Source: Solen grandis
Taxonomy: Eukaryota > Mollusca > Bivalvia > Adapedonta > Solenidae
Length of the DNA stretch: 64,000 nt
Reading direction: 5' to 3'
NCBI GenBank assembly: GCA_021229015.1
Contig: CM037794.1
Span: 38,784,815 to 38,848,814 of the forward strand
The notes under the pieces are model-generated. The model saw nothing but the letters and a program-made list of their open reading frames with translations, searched no databases and was not told the DNA's origin. Shown in pieces: positions 46,702-56,531 of the stretch. Made by a program: the position numbers and the translations under genes. Positions within the stretch are counted from its first letter, which is position 1, and each line of letters opens with the position of its first letter.

Positions 46702-47540
46702 CGTGTCTTTCTTTTAAAATGAAGCTTCACCATCGACTTCCCGTGAGTGAAATGAACTGATTCCCCTGTGTCACCGGTTATATTGATACTGATCTCGCTG
46801 AAATATGATCTGCTGACAGGTATGTAGTGTAGATTTAGAAATTCAAAGTGCATGTGTGGATTAGCCCCTGCTTTTGTTTTTGTGGCAAATGGCACAACGC
46901 GTAAAATGGGTGCTTCGACATCCCCTATCAAAGTGTGTTCTGCCAAATCGGTATATACAAACAAATGGTTCATCTTCGTGAAGAGGTCCACACCGTACTT
47001 GAATCTGTTGTTTTCTCTGTCCGGAAACACCTCAGTACTTCCCTCTCCTCCAAGTTTCGTAAGGAGGATTGGATGAAGTTCCAAGCCGATCTTTGATCCA
47101 GTATTACCGGTAAACTTGACACGTTTTGACAAGCCGGAAAAATCAAGTCCAAATGTGAGGTTTCTTTGAGTTAAAATTGTTTTAGTGGCTTGTTTAATAG
47201 CTTTGTCCAATTCGTCAGTGAGATGTTGTGGTGACGCATAGATGCCTGCAGGAATACAAAGGGATATTGCCCATTTTTTGCCTTCTAATTCACACCCGTT
47301 TTTCACTTGTGAAAAGGCTGCCGCCAGTTCTGGATCTTTAGTCACGATGTAGAATTTTCCTTCCTCCTCTTCAATGTTTCTGACTTGTGTGGGAACGATC
47401 ATTTCCACGAGAGCCACTTCCCAATTTTGTTTGTCGACATCAATGGTTTTTGTCAGCTTGGTTCTAAAACAGCATTGTGTGTTGTTTGGGTACAATGCCA
47501 TCGAACTATCACTGATTAGAGTGATGTAGAAAGAGTTCAT
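46698..47540 (-). CDS. Minor capsid (penton-like) protein
   Basis: A 280-residue protein, ATG at 47540. The start MNSFYITLISDSSMALYPNN, with WEVALVEMIVP some 30 residues later, is the recognisable opening of the Polinton minor capsid protein, a single jelly roll forming the vertex pentons. The frame is intact. It overlaps both neighbours by four bases, as expected for a compact capsid block. Confidence 0.85.
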   Translation of the reverse strand: MNSFYITLISDSSMALYPNNTQCCFRTKLTKTIDVDKQNWEVALVEMIVPTQVRNIEEEEGKFYIVTKDPELAAAFSQVKNGCELEGKKWAISLCIPAGIYASPQHLTDELDKAIKQATKTILTQRNLTFGLDFSGLSKRVKFTGNTGSKIGLELHPILLTKLGGEGSTEVFPDRENNRFKYGVDLFTKMNHLFVYTDLAEHTLIGDVEAPILRVVPFATKTKAGANPHMHFEFLNLHYIPVSRSYFSEISINITGDTGESVHFTHGKSMVKLHFKRKTR

Positions 47541-47776
47541 GGTTTCTTAAATTTTAAACTTGGGTTTGGAAGAATGTATCCGATAGAAGTACTCATCAGC
47601 AGCAACCAAAGTTCACGATCTGGACTGTTGAGACACAGGTTCACTAATGACACGATGACAATGATAAAGATGATCACAATCTGTGTCAAGAAAGTGATTC
47701 TGTTGTTTGGTACCTCACTTTTTCCTGTCTGTATACTGTTGTCTACCTGAACACTGCTGGTATCGGACTGAGACAT
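47537..47776 (-). CDS. Small membrane protein
   Basis: About 79 residues from the ATG at 47776. A hydrophobic segment ITFLTQIVIIFIIVIVSLVN is followed by a second weaker one containing ELWLLLMSTSIGYILPNP and a basic tail. Small proteins with an LW...GY-LPNP ending recur in Polintons as I recall. Probably one or two transmembrane helices; role in virion or host membrane unknown. Confidence 0.7.
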   Translation of the reverse strand: MSQSDTSSVQVDNSIQTGKSEVPNNRITFLTQIVIIFIIVIVSLVNLCLNSPDRELWLLLMSTSIGYILPNPSLKFKKP

Positions 47777-47797
47777 GGTGTTCACGACGTTTATACT

Positions 47798-48892
47798 TTA
47801 TACTAAATGCGATTTTGGAATCCAACTGTTAAACTTTTTAGGATATCCAAGCCACTTGACTTTCACTTCTTGAAAAGTTTTACCGCCTACACGCCTTGTA
47901 CGCCGATCAAGAACTGATTCCACTTCGTATAGCTCATCATCTTTTATATGTTGAATTTCATCCCTGTAGAAGGATCCGGCGATAGTTTCTCCAGCCAAGT
48001 CTTCCAGTTTTACGGTCAATGGATGTGTTCTGTTGATGCGAACCACTTTGAACAATTCCACTGTCCAGTTGGGTAGATAGCCTTTGGCAAATGTTTGCTT
48101 GGTTTTATTGATGCGCACTATATCACCCACTTTCAAATCAGTTGATTTCTTTTTTTTCTTTTGATGGTTGCCATACAATGTCTTGGTGACTTCATGCTCA
48201 TTTTCTCTAGACACAGATGCAGGGGTACGTCCGATGCTTCGATGAAAACGATGATTGTAGCCATGTACCAATAGTTGCAGTACATCCACATAATGACGGG
48301 TCTTGTGATGAGTAAAATATTTCCACATTCTTGATTTAAGCGTACGTTGAAAACGTTCAACAATACTCGCTTTAGTTTCTGGGTTTTCAGACGTGAAGAA
48401 ATGAATGTCATGCTTGTCTAGAAACTTCTGAAAGTCTTTGTTCAAAAATTCTCGGCCTTTGTCTGTTTGCAAAGAGAGTGGTTTTCGGCCTTCTTTTAGA
48501 ATAGACTGAAAGGCTTGGATGAGCGTCTTTCCAGTTTTGTCAATGATGGGTATTACCCAAGCATATTTTGAAAACACATCAATGACACATAGTAAGTAGC
48601 GATATGGTGAATTCTCTTTGTACATACGTTGCATATCTGCGAGATCAGCTTGCCATTGATGATCGATACCTCCTACCACAGTCTGTCGACGTCGAAATTT
48701 TCGTCGTATTGTTTTATGCAACGTGTAGGTTCTTTGACTTCTCAACCAGTCTCGTACATCCTCTAAAGTGATAGATTTCAACTGTTTTTTCGCTGCCTTG
48801 TAGAGTCCCTGAATTCCTCCAAAACTCGTAGGATTATCAGTATCATAGTACAGGTGACGAAGTAACGTGTCCTTCTTTAGTAGGCGTCCCAT
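47798..48892 (-). CDS. Retroviral-type integrase with chromodomain
   Basis: 364 residues, intact. The catalytic triad is visible: Asp83 (WQADLADM), Asp144 (QTDKGREF) and Glu179 (ASIVERF), with the last two about 34-35 apart as in rve integrases. The C-terminal 45 residues (YEVESVLDRRTR, then VKVKWLGYPKKFNSWIP) form a chromodomain-like module that may guide insertion to chromatin. It acts on the terminal repeats and makes the 6-bp target duplication. Confidence 0.93.
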   Translation of the reverse strand: MGRLLKKDTLLRHLYYDTDNPTSFGGIQGLYKAAKKQLKSITLEDVRDWLRSQRTYTLHKTIRRKFRRRQTVVGGIDHQWQADLADMQRMYKENSPYRYLLCVIDVFSKYAWVIPIIDKTGKTLIQAFQSILKEGRKPLSLQTDKGREFLNKDFQKFLDKHDIHFFTSENPETKASIVERFQRTLKSRMWKYFTHHKTRHYVDVLQLLVHGYNHRFHRSIGRTPASVSRENEHEVTKTLYGNHQKKKKKSTDLKVGDIVRINKTKQTFAKGYLPNWTVELFKVVRINRTHPLTVKLEDLAGETIAGSFYRDEIQHIKDDELYEVESVLDRRTRRVGGKTFQEVKVKWLGYPKKFNSWIPKSHLV

Positions 48893-49608
48893 GACGAATG
48901 GGCTAATATCTCCTCGGGTTCTTCCTTTTTAATAGGTCTTCGTTTCTTTGATGTAGGTGCGTGGGCAAAACTATCATAAAATTCATCCTCCTCCTCTTCT
49001 TCTTCATCATCATCTGGTGTTTGTATGAAATTCCATCGACGTTTATTGCCCACAACTTCTTGTGGGATGTTGACCTCTTTCAGTCCTCTAGAAAATTGTT
49101 CCCATCCTCGTGGATTTGACCCTTTCCGCTGCCGAAGTACATCATTGACCAGATCAATAATATTTGAACCTTCAACGGGTTTTCCATCATATTCTAACAG
49201 ACCATGTTCATCCCAACTTAAGTGAGGATGGTCTTTCAACATGTTTAACAAAAGAGTAGCCTTTCGTCGCATGGTCGTAGGAACACTGTCTAGAATTTGA
49301 TCTTTCAAGGTCATCGGTTTTTCCTCTTTCTTTTCAGTCACTGTACTTGTTGTTTTCTCAGCCATGTGTGGTCTGAAGGGTTTGAGTGCTTTTTTATGTG
49401 ACACTTGAAAGCGATGTAATACTTCTCCAAATTGTTGTGCTTTTTCTGACTCAGACAATTGATTGTCGTCAAGAACTTGATTCATTTCTTTCTGTAATGA
49501 TGAAGTCTGACTCACTTGAGGGGATGGGGGTAACCGAGGTCGTTGTTCCTTCTTCCAACGATTCATCTCTTCCAACAACCGAACTGGAACATAGGCCATC
49601 TTCTTCAT
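48877..49608 (-). CDS. Conserved Polinton protein next to integrase
   Basis: 243 residues, ATG at 49608. The N-terminus MKKMAYVPVRLLEEMNRWKK is followed by a central folded region with GSNIIDLVNDVLRQRKG and PRGWEQFSRGL, an acidic stretch (DDDEEEEEEDEF) and a nuclear-signal-like KKRRPIKKEE. Similar proteins occur in many Polintons; function unknown. It overlaps the integrase start by 16 bases, suggesting co-expression. Confidence 0.7.
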   Translation of the reverse strand: MKKMAYVPVRLLEEMNRWKKEQRPRLPPSPQVSQTSSLQKEMNQVLDDNQLSESEKAQQFGEVLHRFQVSHKKALKPFRPHMAEKTTSTVTEKKEEKPMTLKDQILDSVPTTMRRKATLLLNMLKDHPHLSWDEHGLLEYDGKPVEGSNIIDLVNDVLRQRKGSNPRGWEQFSRGLKEVNIPQEVVGNKRRWNFIQTPDDDEEEEEEDEFYDSFAHAPTSKKRRPIKKEEPEEILAHSSWDAY

Positions 49609-49961
49609 ATTTTCCGAATGAGTTCACCAGCAAGAGGTATAATTGTTTTGGCTAAGAGTGGTGCAAGTGCCAGCAGGGGTAGAAAACCACCTTTCTGATT
49701 GAGAATGATTTTCTTTTTTCGAACTGATACTTTCTTGGTCGCTAACTGTCGGAGCTGTTGTCTCTTAGAATGCAATCGACGCTTCTGAGCCTCCGACAGT
49801 GGTACATTGCCTTTTAAAATGTTTTGACAACATTCAGCAATACAATCTACCAATTCTTTTGGTGCTTCTTGAATAATCTTCTTTCGAAATTTGGGCGAGG
49901 CTTCTGTCAAAGCAAGCAACATTTTGCCATGTTTACGAACGAGTGGTTGTTTGCGCTTCAT
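49605..49961 (-). CDS. Conserved small basic Polinton protein (GGFL end)
   Basis: 118 residues, ATG at 49961. A helical N-terminal half has an ILKGNVPLSEAQKRRLHSK centre, then a basic linker and a hydrophobic C-terminus (QKGGFLPLLALAPLLAKTII). The last part resembles a membrane-active or capsid-associated helix. Its stop overlaps the next start by four bases (ATGA). Confidence 0.7.
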   Translation of the reverse strand: MKRKQPLVRKHGKMLLALTEASPKFRKKIIQEAPKELVDCIAECCQNILKGNVPLSEAQKRRLHSKRQQLRQLATKKVSVRKKKIILNQKGGFLPLLALAPLLAKTIIPLAGELIRKI

Positions 49962-49994
49962 GATGACAAATGATGATGAAATGTTTGGTCTCTT

Positions 49995-50890
49995 TTATTT
50001 ATACCACTGTTGAAGGGCTTGTAAAGCGATATTGCCAGCACTACTCAGTGGTCCTGAATTTCTCATCGCAGTAATGGCAGTAGGTAATGGGGAATGGAGA
50101 CTTGGGATTGGTGAAAATCTTGATGATGATGATGATGATGAGGAACGCCCACTTGAAGAATTGGAAAGGTCAAACAATTGTCGTCGAACTGTAGGGTTTG
50201 GTGAAACCGTCATTGATCCTTGTGGTGTAGCCAACCCAGACCTCATCGAACTTCTATTAGAACGGGGAGTAGATGAGGTCAGTGGAGAGAATGGGGCCAC
50301 AAGTGGTGATGCTTTGGATGATGTCCCTGATGTAACATCACGTCGAATCAGTATGGGGGACACTTTTGGTGTTCCAGTTGTTACAGAGCGTTTTCTTCTT
50401 ACAGTGACAAATCGATCATGAGGCAATGTCTGCTTCTTCCTTGTTTGTTTCCTTACTGGTGACTTGCGTTTGGTTGGCTGTTTTCGTGGTTGTTGTCGTG
50501 ACCGTTTCCTGGCTGGTGACTTTCGTTTGGGTGGTTGTTTTCTTGCTACTGGACCAAATTTTCTCACAGCTTTGGTCCCGTTCCATCGAAGCAGTGTACG
50601 AATGATGGTGCCCCAAGGAAACCTCCACCACCAGGTTTTAAAATAAGTTGTCGTTTTGTGGCCAGATCCACATGTTGATCAGCTAACTGTCTTAAAATGT
50701 CTTTGTTGCGTTCCATAAAATTCATCGTCTGTTTTGCCACGGTTACTTTTAAGATGAGTCGTGCAGCTAAGGTGAACCATTTTACCATCTCTGTTAATCC
50801 TGATTCTACCAGCTCTTGTCGTTTCGTTGGGTTCTTTTCCCGACTCAACGATTCTAGAGCTTTGATCACTGTATGTGGTGTGTTTTCCAT
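49995..50890 (-). CDS. Basic core-like protein, apparently one gene broken by a frameshift
   Basis: The upstream frame starts at ATG 50890 and runs to a stop at 50564. It is helical, ending in a GGGGFLG stretch like its neighbour at 49605. The downstream frame, 49995-50567, has no ATG near its start (GTG only). It encodes a strongly basic K/R/S/T/P-rich region with repeated PPKRKSPARK-like units, reminiscent of a DNA-condensing core protein. The two frames meet near a C4 run at 50611-50614. A one-base loss there would explain the split, as real decay or assembly error. Confidence 0.65.
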
Positions 50891-50936
50891 GGTAGGTGTA
50901 TCCTTAATGATGATCGGGTGTCATGTTCCTATCATT

Positions 50937-51587
50937 TTATACTGTAGTGTAGACGGTCGGTCCTCGATCTTCACCTGTTACCCACCGATGGAACACATCT
51001 GTTCTTAAACGATTCTGGTCGGGTGTTCTTGGGTGAAAGTCAATGATAAGATATCCATGAGGTGTAGAGGTTGCATCTTGATACGCCATCACCAAATGGG
51101 GTAGTTGTATTTGGTTCGCAAGTGTTTTGATCTGGCCTTTATCTCTTGTGTTTTGAAATAATACCATGTAGTGTGCATTTAAGCTGATGGTACGACTAGC
51201 CTTGGATTGTTGGAACATGTTTTGTGTGATGTAAATGACAGTGGCATTTCTATGGTGTCCCTTTCGCGTGAACCATAATTTAATTTTCTCCTCATCTTTT
51301 TCTCCTAACATATCATCAAATATGACGAGGTGTGGTAAGGTTGTATCGTCTACTATCTCTTCATCATCCTCAGGGATACCCTGAATGAATTTGATAGCTT
51401 CACGTTCTTGTAACTGTGCGTAGGCACTTTGCCATTCTTTGTAACACCAGACGATGCGTTGTGGTACCGCATGAAATAATTCGGTTTTGTACTCAATAAG
51501 TTTTTTTACAAATTGAGTTTTTCCTGAACCACTTGGCCCTGAGATGAAAATGTTACTAGGATGTTGAAAAAGTAAACTACTTTCCAT
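50937..51587 (-). CDS. FtsK/HerA-type DNA-packaging ATPase
   Basis: About 216 residues from the ATG at 51587. The frame is open further upstream, but the N-terminal extension has no conserved features. Walker A is GPSGSGKT (residues 17-24) and Walker B LVIFDD (87-92), followed by a sensor-like TVIYITQN. This is the A32-like ATPase that pumps DNA into the capsid. Intact. Confidence 0.93.
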   Translation of the reverse strand: MESSLLFQHPSNIFISGPSGSGKTQFVKKLIEYKTELFHAVPQRIVWCYKEWQSAYAQLQEREAIKFIQGIPEDDEEIVDDTTLPHLVIFDDMLGEKDEEKIKLWFTRKGHHRNATVIYITQNMFQQSKASRTISLNAHYMVLFQNTRDKGQIKTLANQIQLPHLVMAYQDATSTPHGYLIIDFHPRTPDQNRLRTDVFHRWVTGEDRGPTVYTTV

Positions 51588-51673
51588 GATGGTCCAAGAA
51601 ATAATAACAGCATTGACATGACAACATTTTATTTTATACATCATAGCAAATAAAACACTTGAACAAACATCAG

Positions 51674-51931
51674 TCAAAAATGTAAACTATGACACACATC
51701 ATGAATCAGTCTTTCTTTATACATCATCCATTCCGGCAATATCATGGTATATCCCATAGCATTTAAAGCCATGCACACTTCGTCAAACAGTTCCTCCGAT
51801 TGTCTTAACGCCTGTTCTGATTGAATTCCAAGTACACGCACAGCCAACAACACAGCTCTACGCCATGGATTCCGAATTGGAGTTATGTTTTTTTCCTGTA
51901 GTGAAGTATTTCCCATGTTTTGACTTCTCAT
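51674..51931 (-). CDS. Small Polinton protein, unknown
   Basis: 85 residues, mostly helical, ATG at 51931. Features are a PWRRAVLLAVRVLG helix and an aromatic C-terminus (YTMILPEWMMYKERL). No known domain. It is tightly packed, with four-base ATGA overlap with the gene upstream. Confidence 0.55.
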   Translation of the reverse strand: MRSQNMGNTSLQEKNITPIRNPWRRAVLLAVRVLGIQSEQALRQSEELFDEVCMALNAMGYTMILPEWMMYKERLIHDVCHSLHF

Positions 51932-52548
51932 TCGTCTTGCAAGTACTCTGCGTAGTATCTTATTTTGTAGGTGTCCCAGAGGGATTCGTCTCCCAACTCA
52001 AACCTTTCTAAGTTGTTGAAATCGGGATCTTGAAAGAACTGTTCACTAGGATTTGGCCTCGTTTGTTTGAATATTGCGCTGCACTGTTTACCAAAAATGT
52101 TAAACACTTGCTCACAAGTGATAGGTTCTGGAGTCAGTAAAATGGCACGTATATCCTCTGGTGTGTCGTTCCGGTGGTTAATCGCAAATCTGAGATACAT
52201 ACGCTCATCAAAACGGTTCAGTTTCTCCACTGTATCAATGTTTAGGGTCTCAATGTATATGTACCACACGTCAGAGATCAGGTTGCGTAGCAGGTTGTAA
52301 ATGGTAAAAATCCGTTGAAAGACCACACTTTTATAGCTGATTGGAAGATTACGCCCTCGTACATCATGAAACATATCATAAACTTGGTTTAAACAAGAGG
52401 AATCCTTCATCGTCTGGTGAATTATTCTGTTTCCAACGCGCTGTGCCCAAGTAAAAAATAACTCGTTGCAAAATGCAGCAGGTTTCTTATTAGCTTCAAC
52501 GAGATGTCTGTAGATCATCTGTTGTATTTCTACTGGTAGAGTGTTCAT
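51928..52548 (-). CDS. Polinton protein with F-box-like N-terminus
   Basis: About 206 residues from the ATG at 52548. The first 15 residues, MNTLPVEIQQMIYRHL, match the LP-x-E-x(4)-I-x3-L core of F-box motifs that bind Skp1 in SCF ubiquitin ligases. The rest is helical with many aromatic residues and no clear domain. It lies just downstream of the polymerase. The F-box match is short, so a replication-linked protein of other type is possible. Confidence 0.55.
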   Translation of the reverse strand: MNTLPVEIQQMIYRHLVEANKKPAAFCNELFFTWAQRVGNRIIHQTMKDSSCLNQVYDMFHDVRGRNLPISYKSVVFQRIFTIYNLLRNLISDVWYIYIETLNIDTVEKLNRFDERMYLRFAINHRNDTPEDIRAILLTPEPITCEQVFNIFGKQCSAIFKQTRPNPSEQFFQDPDFNNLERFELGDESLWDTYKIRYYAEYLQDE

Positions 52549-52610
52549 CGTGAATCTCCGTATGTTTCCACCACCGTTCAGGCTATGCAACACGACTACA
52601 AGCCAACTGG

Positions 52611-55600
52611 TTATGACGGTCGGTAACCGTACGGCACTGTCTTATATTTGTCCACGACCACGCGCTTTGTATACACTGAGCGGAACGTCTTGGTCTGTGT
52701 CTCACTGATCACTTTGCGATTTCTATGTCTCTTGATTCGGGATTCATATTCGATGACTGTCTTGTAATGTTTGCGATCTTGTACACAGTTGACCATAGTC
52801 TTAAAATTGACTTTTTGACTAGCATTGTAATCCAAAGTGATGCCTTTTACTTTGCATTTCTGATGTCGGTTTCCTTTTTCATCGATATATTCATACCCAT
52901 AGTTTTTTGGCCCTAATGCCACGAATTTGACAATGCGTCCATGTGGTACTTCATCTGTCCACTTTCCCAACTGACTCTCTTCAATTGGAATGTTGTACTG
53001 GTCAGGGTCATAGATGTACATACAACTGTCTGTGTCAAAATACAGTACCCGATCTCCAAGTTTTTCCAACTGGGTGTAAAGTTCAAGTCGAGCATAGGAC
53101 GTAACGAAGGCAGCTACCACTGGATTTGAAGATGAATAGGGCTGTGTTGCGTCTGTTTCATCCGAGTAATTCACCAACATGAAGTTGTCATGATCGAAAA
53201 TCTCGGCAAACTGCACAGTGACATGACGGTCGGAGAGTAGGTCATACAACCGGTTCACCTCAGTCACATACTCGGTTTTGGTTTGAACATTGTTTTGTGC
53301 ATTCTTACCCCACAAACAGTTCAACATGGTTTTGGCAAACGCTCTTTTTCCTTTGTTCTTTTTCACGTTGTCGAGCCAGATACCCTCTATCTGAAAGTAA
53401 TTCTGTTTAAAGTGGGCTTCATCATCTTCTGTTTTTACCCAATTAGGGTAACCACTTGCTTCTTGTTTCAATTTCAAGTATTTGTTAATATACTGTTTAT
53501 ACACATCTTTACTCCATGCGTCCCAGTGCCAGATGTGGAAGACGTCTACCAATTGGTATCCTACCTCAAGAGCTTTGGCTATTTCCACATGGGTCCAGGT
53601 ACCTGTCAACATGCGTTTGTACAGAGTGTGATTGCATTTTTCACACTCTTCCTCAGCACAGGTACGGCACAGTGTAAAGATCATTTTCTTGTTACAGTGA
53701 ATAGGTAGGACTGGTAGCCACAGGTCTTGGGGTGGCAATACACGACATTTGATGAGTCCCTTGTACATTCCAATGTTGTTACTATCAATCATCTCTTGAC
53801 TTAAGATGTTGGGATGTCCCACGGGGTATGTTTTGTACTTGTTCACGAATGGATACAGTGAGCAAATGTCAGCATACTTAATTTCTTCCTTGGTGGTTGT
53901 ATCCACTTCATGGTATAATTGAATGGCATTGGTTCGTCCACCAAACAAAGCATCCCGAGGTAAAATAGGTTCTTGGAAGGGAAAGAAACGGTTCACAGCA
54001 TCTCTGTATTCTGGTTCAATCTTGCATTTCTGATCAAAGTCACCTTGTTGAGACAAGTCTTTCAACCGAAAAGTTGTGGCATTGTATAACTGCTCCATAG
54101 TTTGAAGTGTGTAACCGTTCACACTGTCTCTCCTTGGGTAACATTTTGGACATCCGTGTGTCCAGCACCCCATGAATTCGTATACGGTGTTCGTCTCTTT
54201 GTGGAATCCGTCAACGTAATAGGGTCCAATTTGTACTTCACCTCCATTTAATGCATGGCGAATGTGCTTATTCTCAATGGAAGCAGTTGTTTCTATCCAA
54301 CGAATCCCTTTGATTGAGTATCGAGTTTTGTTTGGATACCCGGCATCAGAGATTACAGCCAAGGTCTTTGGAGGCATTGAATTTTTACGCCAAGCTTTGT
54401 TGCACACTTGAGCTAGAGTGGTCGCTTCCAGGAACGGATCAATTTGGTCACTGACCAACAGTTCTTTCCTAAACTCTCCACAACCTCGTCTCAAGATGTC
54501 CACATCTGATTTGCAGTACTTTTGCATTTCTAACTGAAAGTGAAACACAGCCTTTTGTGCCACTTTTGCATTGTACCATTTCAGAAACGCTTCTCTCTTG
54601 TCAGGTTTCATGCTGTCGGGTCTGTAAAAATGTACGGGGAGATAGTCTCCAATGTAGTCTTGGTATTCATCCGTGTTGGCATAAAATGGAAACCATCCTT
54701 TTGCCATCTCAGTCAATCCAAACGTGTCGGGGAAATCGGACAAAGGCATGTTGAGAAAACTCAGTGAGTCGATGAATCTCACTTGATGGGCTTTCATCAT
54801 TAGAATTTTGCTTCCATTCATGATCAATTTTGGTTTGGCTGTATCATGTGTCAGTAAGTGCCTCAAAATAAACTGTGCATCATATCCTTGTGAGTTGTGA
54901 GCAATCACTGTGGTACCTTTGTGACTGGGTTGAAACAGCCATGTACAAAATTCTGACAAAGTGTTGTTACCACGAAATATTTTTTCTCTAGGCTCATCCA
55001 CAGCTTCGCATTTCTGACACGGGTTTTTCATGGATTGACACATACAGTCTCCACAAGCACGTTGAGCAACACAAAAGTTTGGTATATGTTCACCCGAATC
55101 AAATCGACACTCAAAGTCAAAGAAGATGAAAGGTACAGTCGGTGACTTCATGTTCTCTGGTTCTTTGTACGTGGGGATATAACACTGATGTTCTGCATCC
55201 ACAACTTTCTTGCAATACTTGCATTTTTTAGTGCCAGGACAGAGATGGTTCTTCTTTGTACCCACAACCATTTGACCACAGGTCTTGCATTGCCATACAC
55301 TTTCACAGATGTTTTTTGTAGATTTTCCTGGTTTCGCTTTGTGCTGATCAAAACATTTCTGACTATGAAATGTTCTACCACAGTGACCACATGGAAAGAA
55401 TCCTTCTTTTGGGCATAGTGTCAAGGCGTAACACCGACAAATATTCTTACACCAGTGAGCTTCTCTGTTGTTATAACCGTAGTTACAGTGTTCACAGAAG
55501 TAGCTGCATCCCAGGAAACCAGTGATTGATGTAATGCAATCATAATGTTTATCATGATGATAAATGTGAATCACTTTGCTTTTGTCTGTCAGAGGTGGGT

Positions 55601-56396
55601 GATTGAACAACACGTCCATTTTCTCAAATTGGGGCCACACTTTGATCACATAGTCTGGATAAAGGTGGGCTTGAATCTTCTTGTATTCTTCTATACCACA
55701 AGGCTGATTTGGACTAATGCCCACACTATCTAACAATGTCTTGGCTTCTTGGCTTTGAAGAAATTTTGCAGATTGTCTCATCAAATTCCATCGCTTCTTC
55801 CATGCTGTATCGTCCGTTTTATTGAGTTTACATATCCCTACCACAATTGATCGTGCCAAACACATACTGTCGTGAACATTGTCTATCTTTATCATACTTC
55901 GTTTGACTTTGGACATGTTCTCAATGCTTAGGTGCGATCCAAACGTTCTTTTTGTTCTTCCACCTCCCTCGGGCATAATGACATGTGTCATTTCTAACTG
56001 GAGATCCCCGTCATGAATCTCAAACTTGTGGTTGCTTTGTGATACTTTCTCTATTTCGTTCAACAGCGTATCTCCTGAAATGTGTGTTGCATTCCCGAAT
56101 GGAATGTGGATACCAAATGCTAGGTCAGGATGATTTATGGAGATACGAATTTGATCATTGTCATTGACCCGTGCTTCTCTGTATAACTGTTTCACCATGT
56201 CATTGAAAAGTTGATGTGTAAATTCAAACGGTTTTTTATATCTTTCAAATGTAACATCGTACACGTGGCCCTTCGTTTTAAACTTTCTTGAAGTTCTCTG
56301 TGACCGTGGCTGTATGGAATAATATTCCCGTATATCACTCTTGGTCTTTTTTGCAGGTGGCTCATCATCATCGCTGCTTTCTTCACTACTCGACAT
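52611..56396 (-). CDS. Protein-primed DNA polymerase B
   Basis: 1261 residues, intact. The N-terminal 410 residues include a region that could supply the terminal-protein function and several CxxC/CxxH zinc-binding clusters (about 297-405). The exonuclease motifs are DFE (427-429), HNSQGYD (500-506) and YCKSDVDIL (about 627-635). Between exonuclease and palm there is an insert with VDGF and TVYEFMGCWTHGCPKCY, nuclease-like in pattern. Polymerase motif A is DICSLYP (843-849), B is KTMLNCLWGKN (1022-1032) and C is YFDTDS (1119-1124). It replicates the linear element from its terminal repeats. Confidence 0.95.
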   Translation of the reverse strand: MSSSEESSDDDEPPAKKTKSDIREYYSIQPRSQRTSRKFKTKGHVYDVTFERYKKPFEFTHQLFNDMVKQLYREARVNDNDQIRISINHPDLAFGIHIPFGNATHISGDTLLNEIEKVSQSNHKFEIHDGDLQLEMTHVIMPEGGGRTKRTFGSHLSIENMSKVKRSMIKIDNVHDSMCLARSIVVGICKLNKTDDTAWKKRWNLMRQSAKFLQSQEAKTLLDSVGISPNQPCGIEEYKKIQAHLYPDYVIKVWPQFEKMDVLFNHPPLTDKSKVIHIYHHDKHYDCITSITGFLGCSYFCEHCNYGYNNREAHWCKNICRCYALTLCPKEGFFPCGHCGRTFHSQKCFDQHKAKPGKSTKNICESVWQCKTCGQMVVGTKKNHLCPGTKKCKYCKKVVDAEHQCYIPTYKEPENMKSPTVPFIFFDFECRFDSGEHIPNFCVAQRACGDCMCQSMKNPCQKCEAVDEPREKIFRGNNTLSEFCTWLFQPSHKGTTVIAHNSQGYDAQFILRHLLTHDTAKPKLIMNGSKILMMKAHQVRFIDSLSFLNMPLSDFPDTFGLTEMAKGWFPFYANTDEYQDYIGDYLPVHFYRPDSMKPDKREAFLKWYNAKVAQKAVFHFQLEMQKYCKSDVDILRRGCGEFRKELLVSDQIDPFLEATTLAQVCNKAWRKNSMPPKTLAVISDAGYPNKTRYSIKGIRWIETTASIENKHIRHALNGGEVQIGPYYVDGFHKETNTVYEFMGCWTHGCPKCYPRRDSVNGYTLQTMEQLYNATTFRLKDLSQQGDFDQKCKIEPEYRDAVNRFFPFQEPILPRDALFGGRTNAIQLYHEVDTTTKEEIKYADICSLYPFVNKYKTYPVGHPNILSQEMIDSNNIGMYKGLIKCRVLPPQDLWLPVLPIHCNKKMIFTLCRTCAEEECEKCNHTLYKRMLTGTWTHVEIAKALEVGYQLVDVFHIWHWDAWSKDVYKQYINKYLKLKQEASGYPNWVKTEDDEAHFKQNYFQIEGIWLDNVKKNKGKRAFAKTMLNCLWGKNAQNNVQTKTEYVTEVNRLYDLLSDRHVTVQFAEIFDHDNFMLVNYSDETDATQPYSSSNPVVAAFVTSYARLELYTQLEKLGDRVLYFDTDSCMYIYDPDQYNIPIEESQLGKWTDEVPHGRIVKFVALGPKNYGYEYIDEKGNRHQKCKVKGITLDYNASQKVNFKTMVNCVQDRKHYKTVIEYESRIKRHRNRKVISETQTKTFRSVYTKRVVVDKYKTVPYGYRPS

Positions 56397-56531
56397 CGTT
56401 GTGATTATAAGTAAGTGAGCAAAGCTTTTTTATACCTCTAAGCTCCGCCCACCTGATCTCAGGCCTATAAAGTGCGGTGTGACCCGTCCACTTCATCACT
56501 CTCAAACCTGATTCAGACTGCTCTGTTCAGA
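56397..56531. promoter_or_regulatory. Divergent promoter of polymerase and zinc-knuckle genes
   Basis: A 135-bp spacer with TATA boxes facing both ways: minus GGTATAAAAAAGC near 56425-56436 and plus CCTATAAAGTG at about 56463-56473. A GC-box-like CTCCGCCCACC lies between. It shares no sequence with cassettes A-C. Confidence 0.75.

Noticed and set aside
49995..50567. Separate basic protein starting at GTG
   Set aside because: GTG is not a normal start in an animal-virus gene, and the frame is open upstream into a region that fits the preceding gene. It is treated as one broken gene.
53283..53708. 141-residue plus-strand frame opposite the polymerase
   Set aside because: A shadow of the polymerase coding sequence on the other strand.
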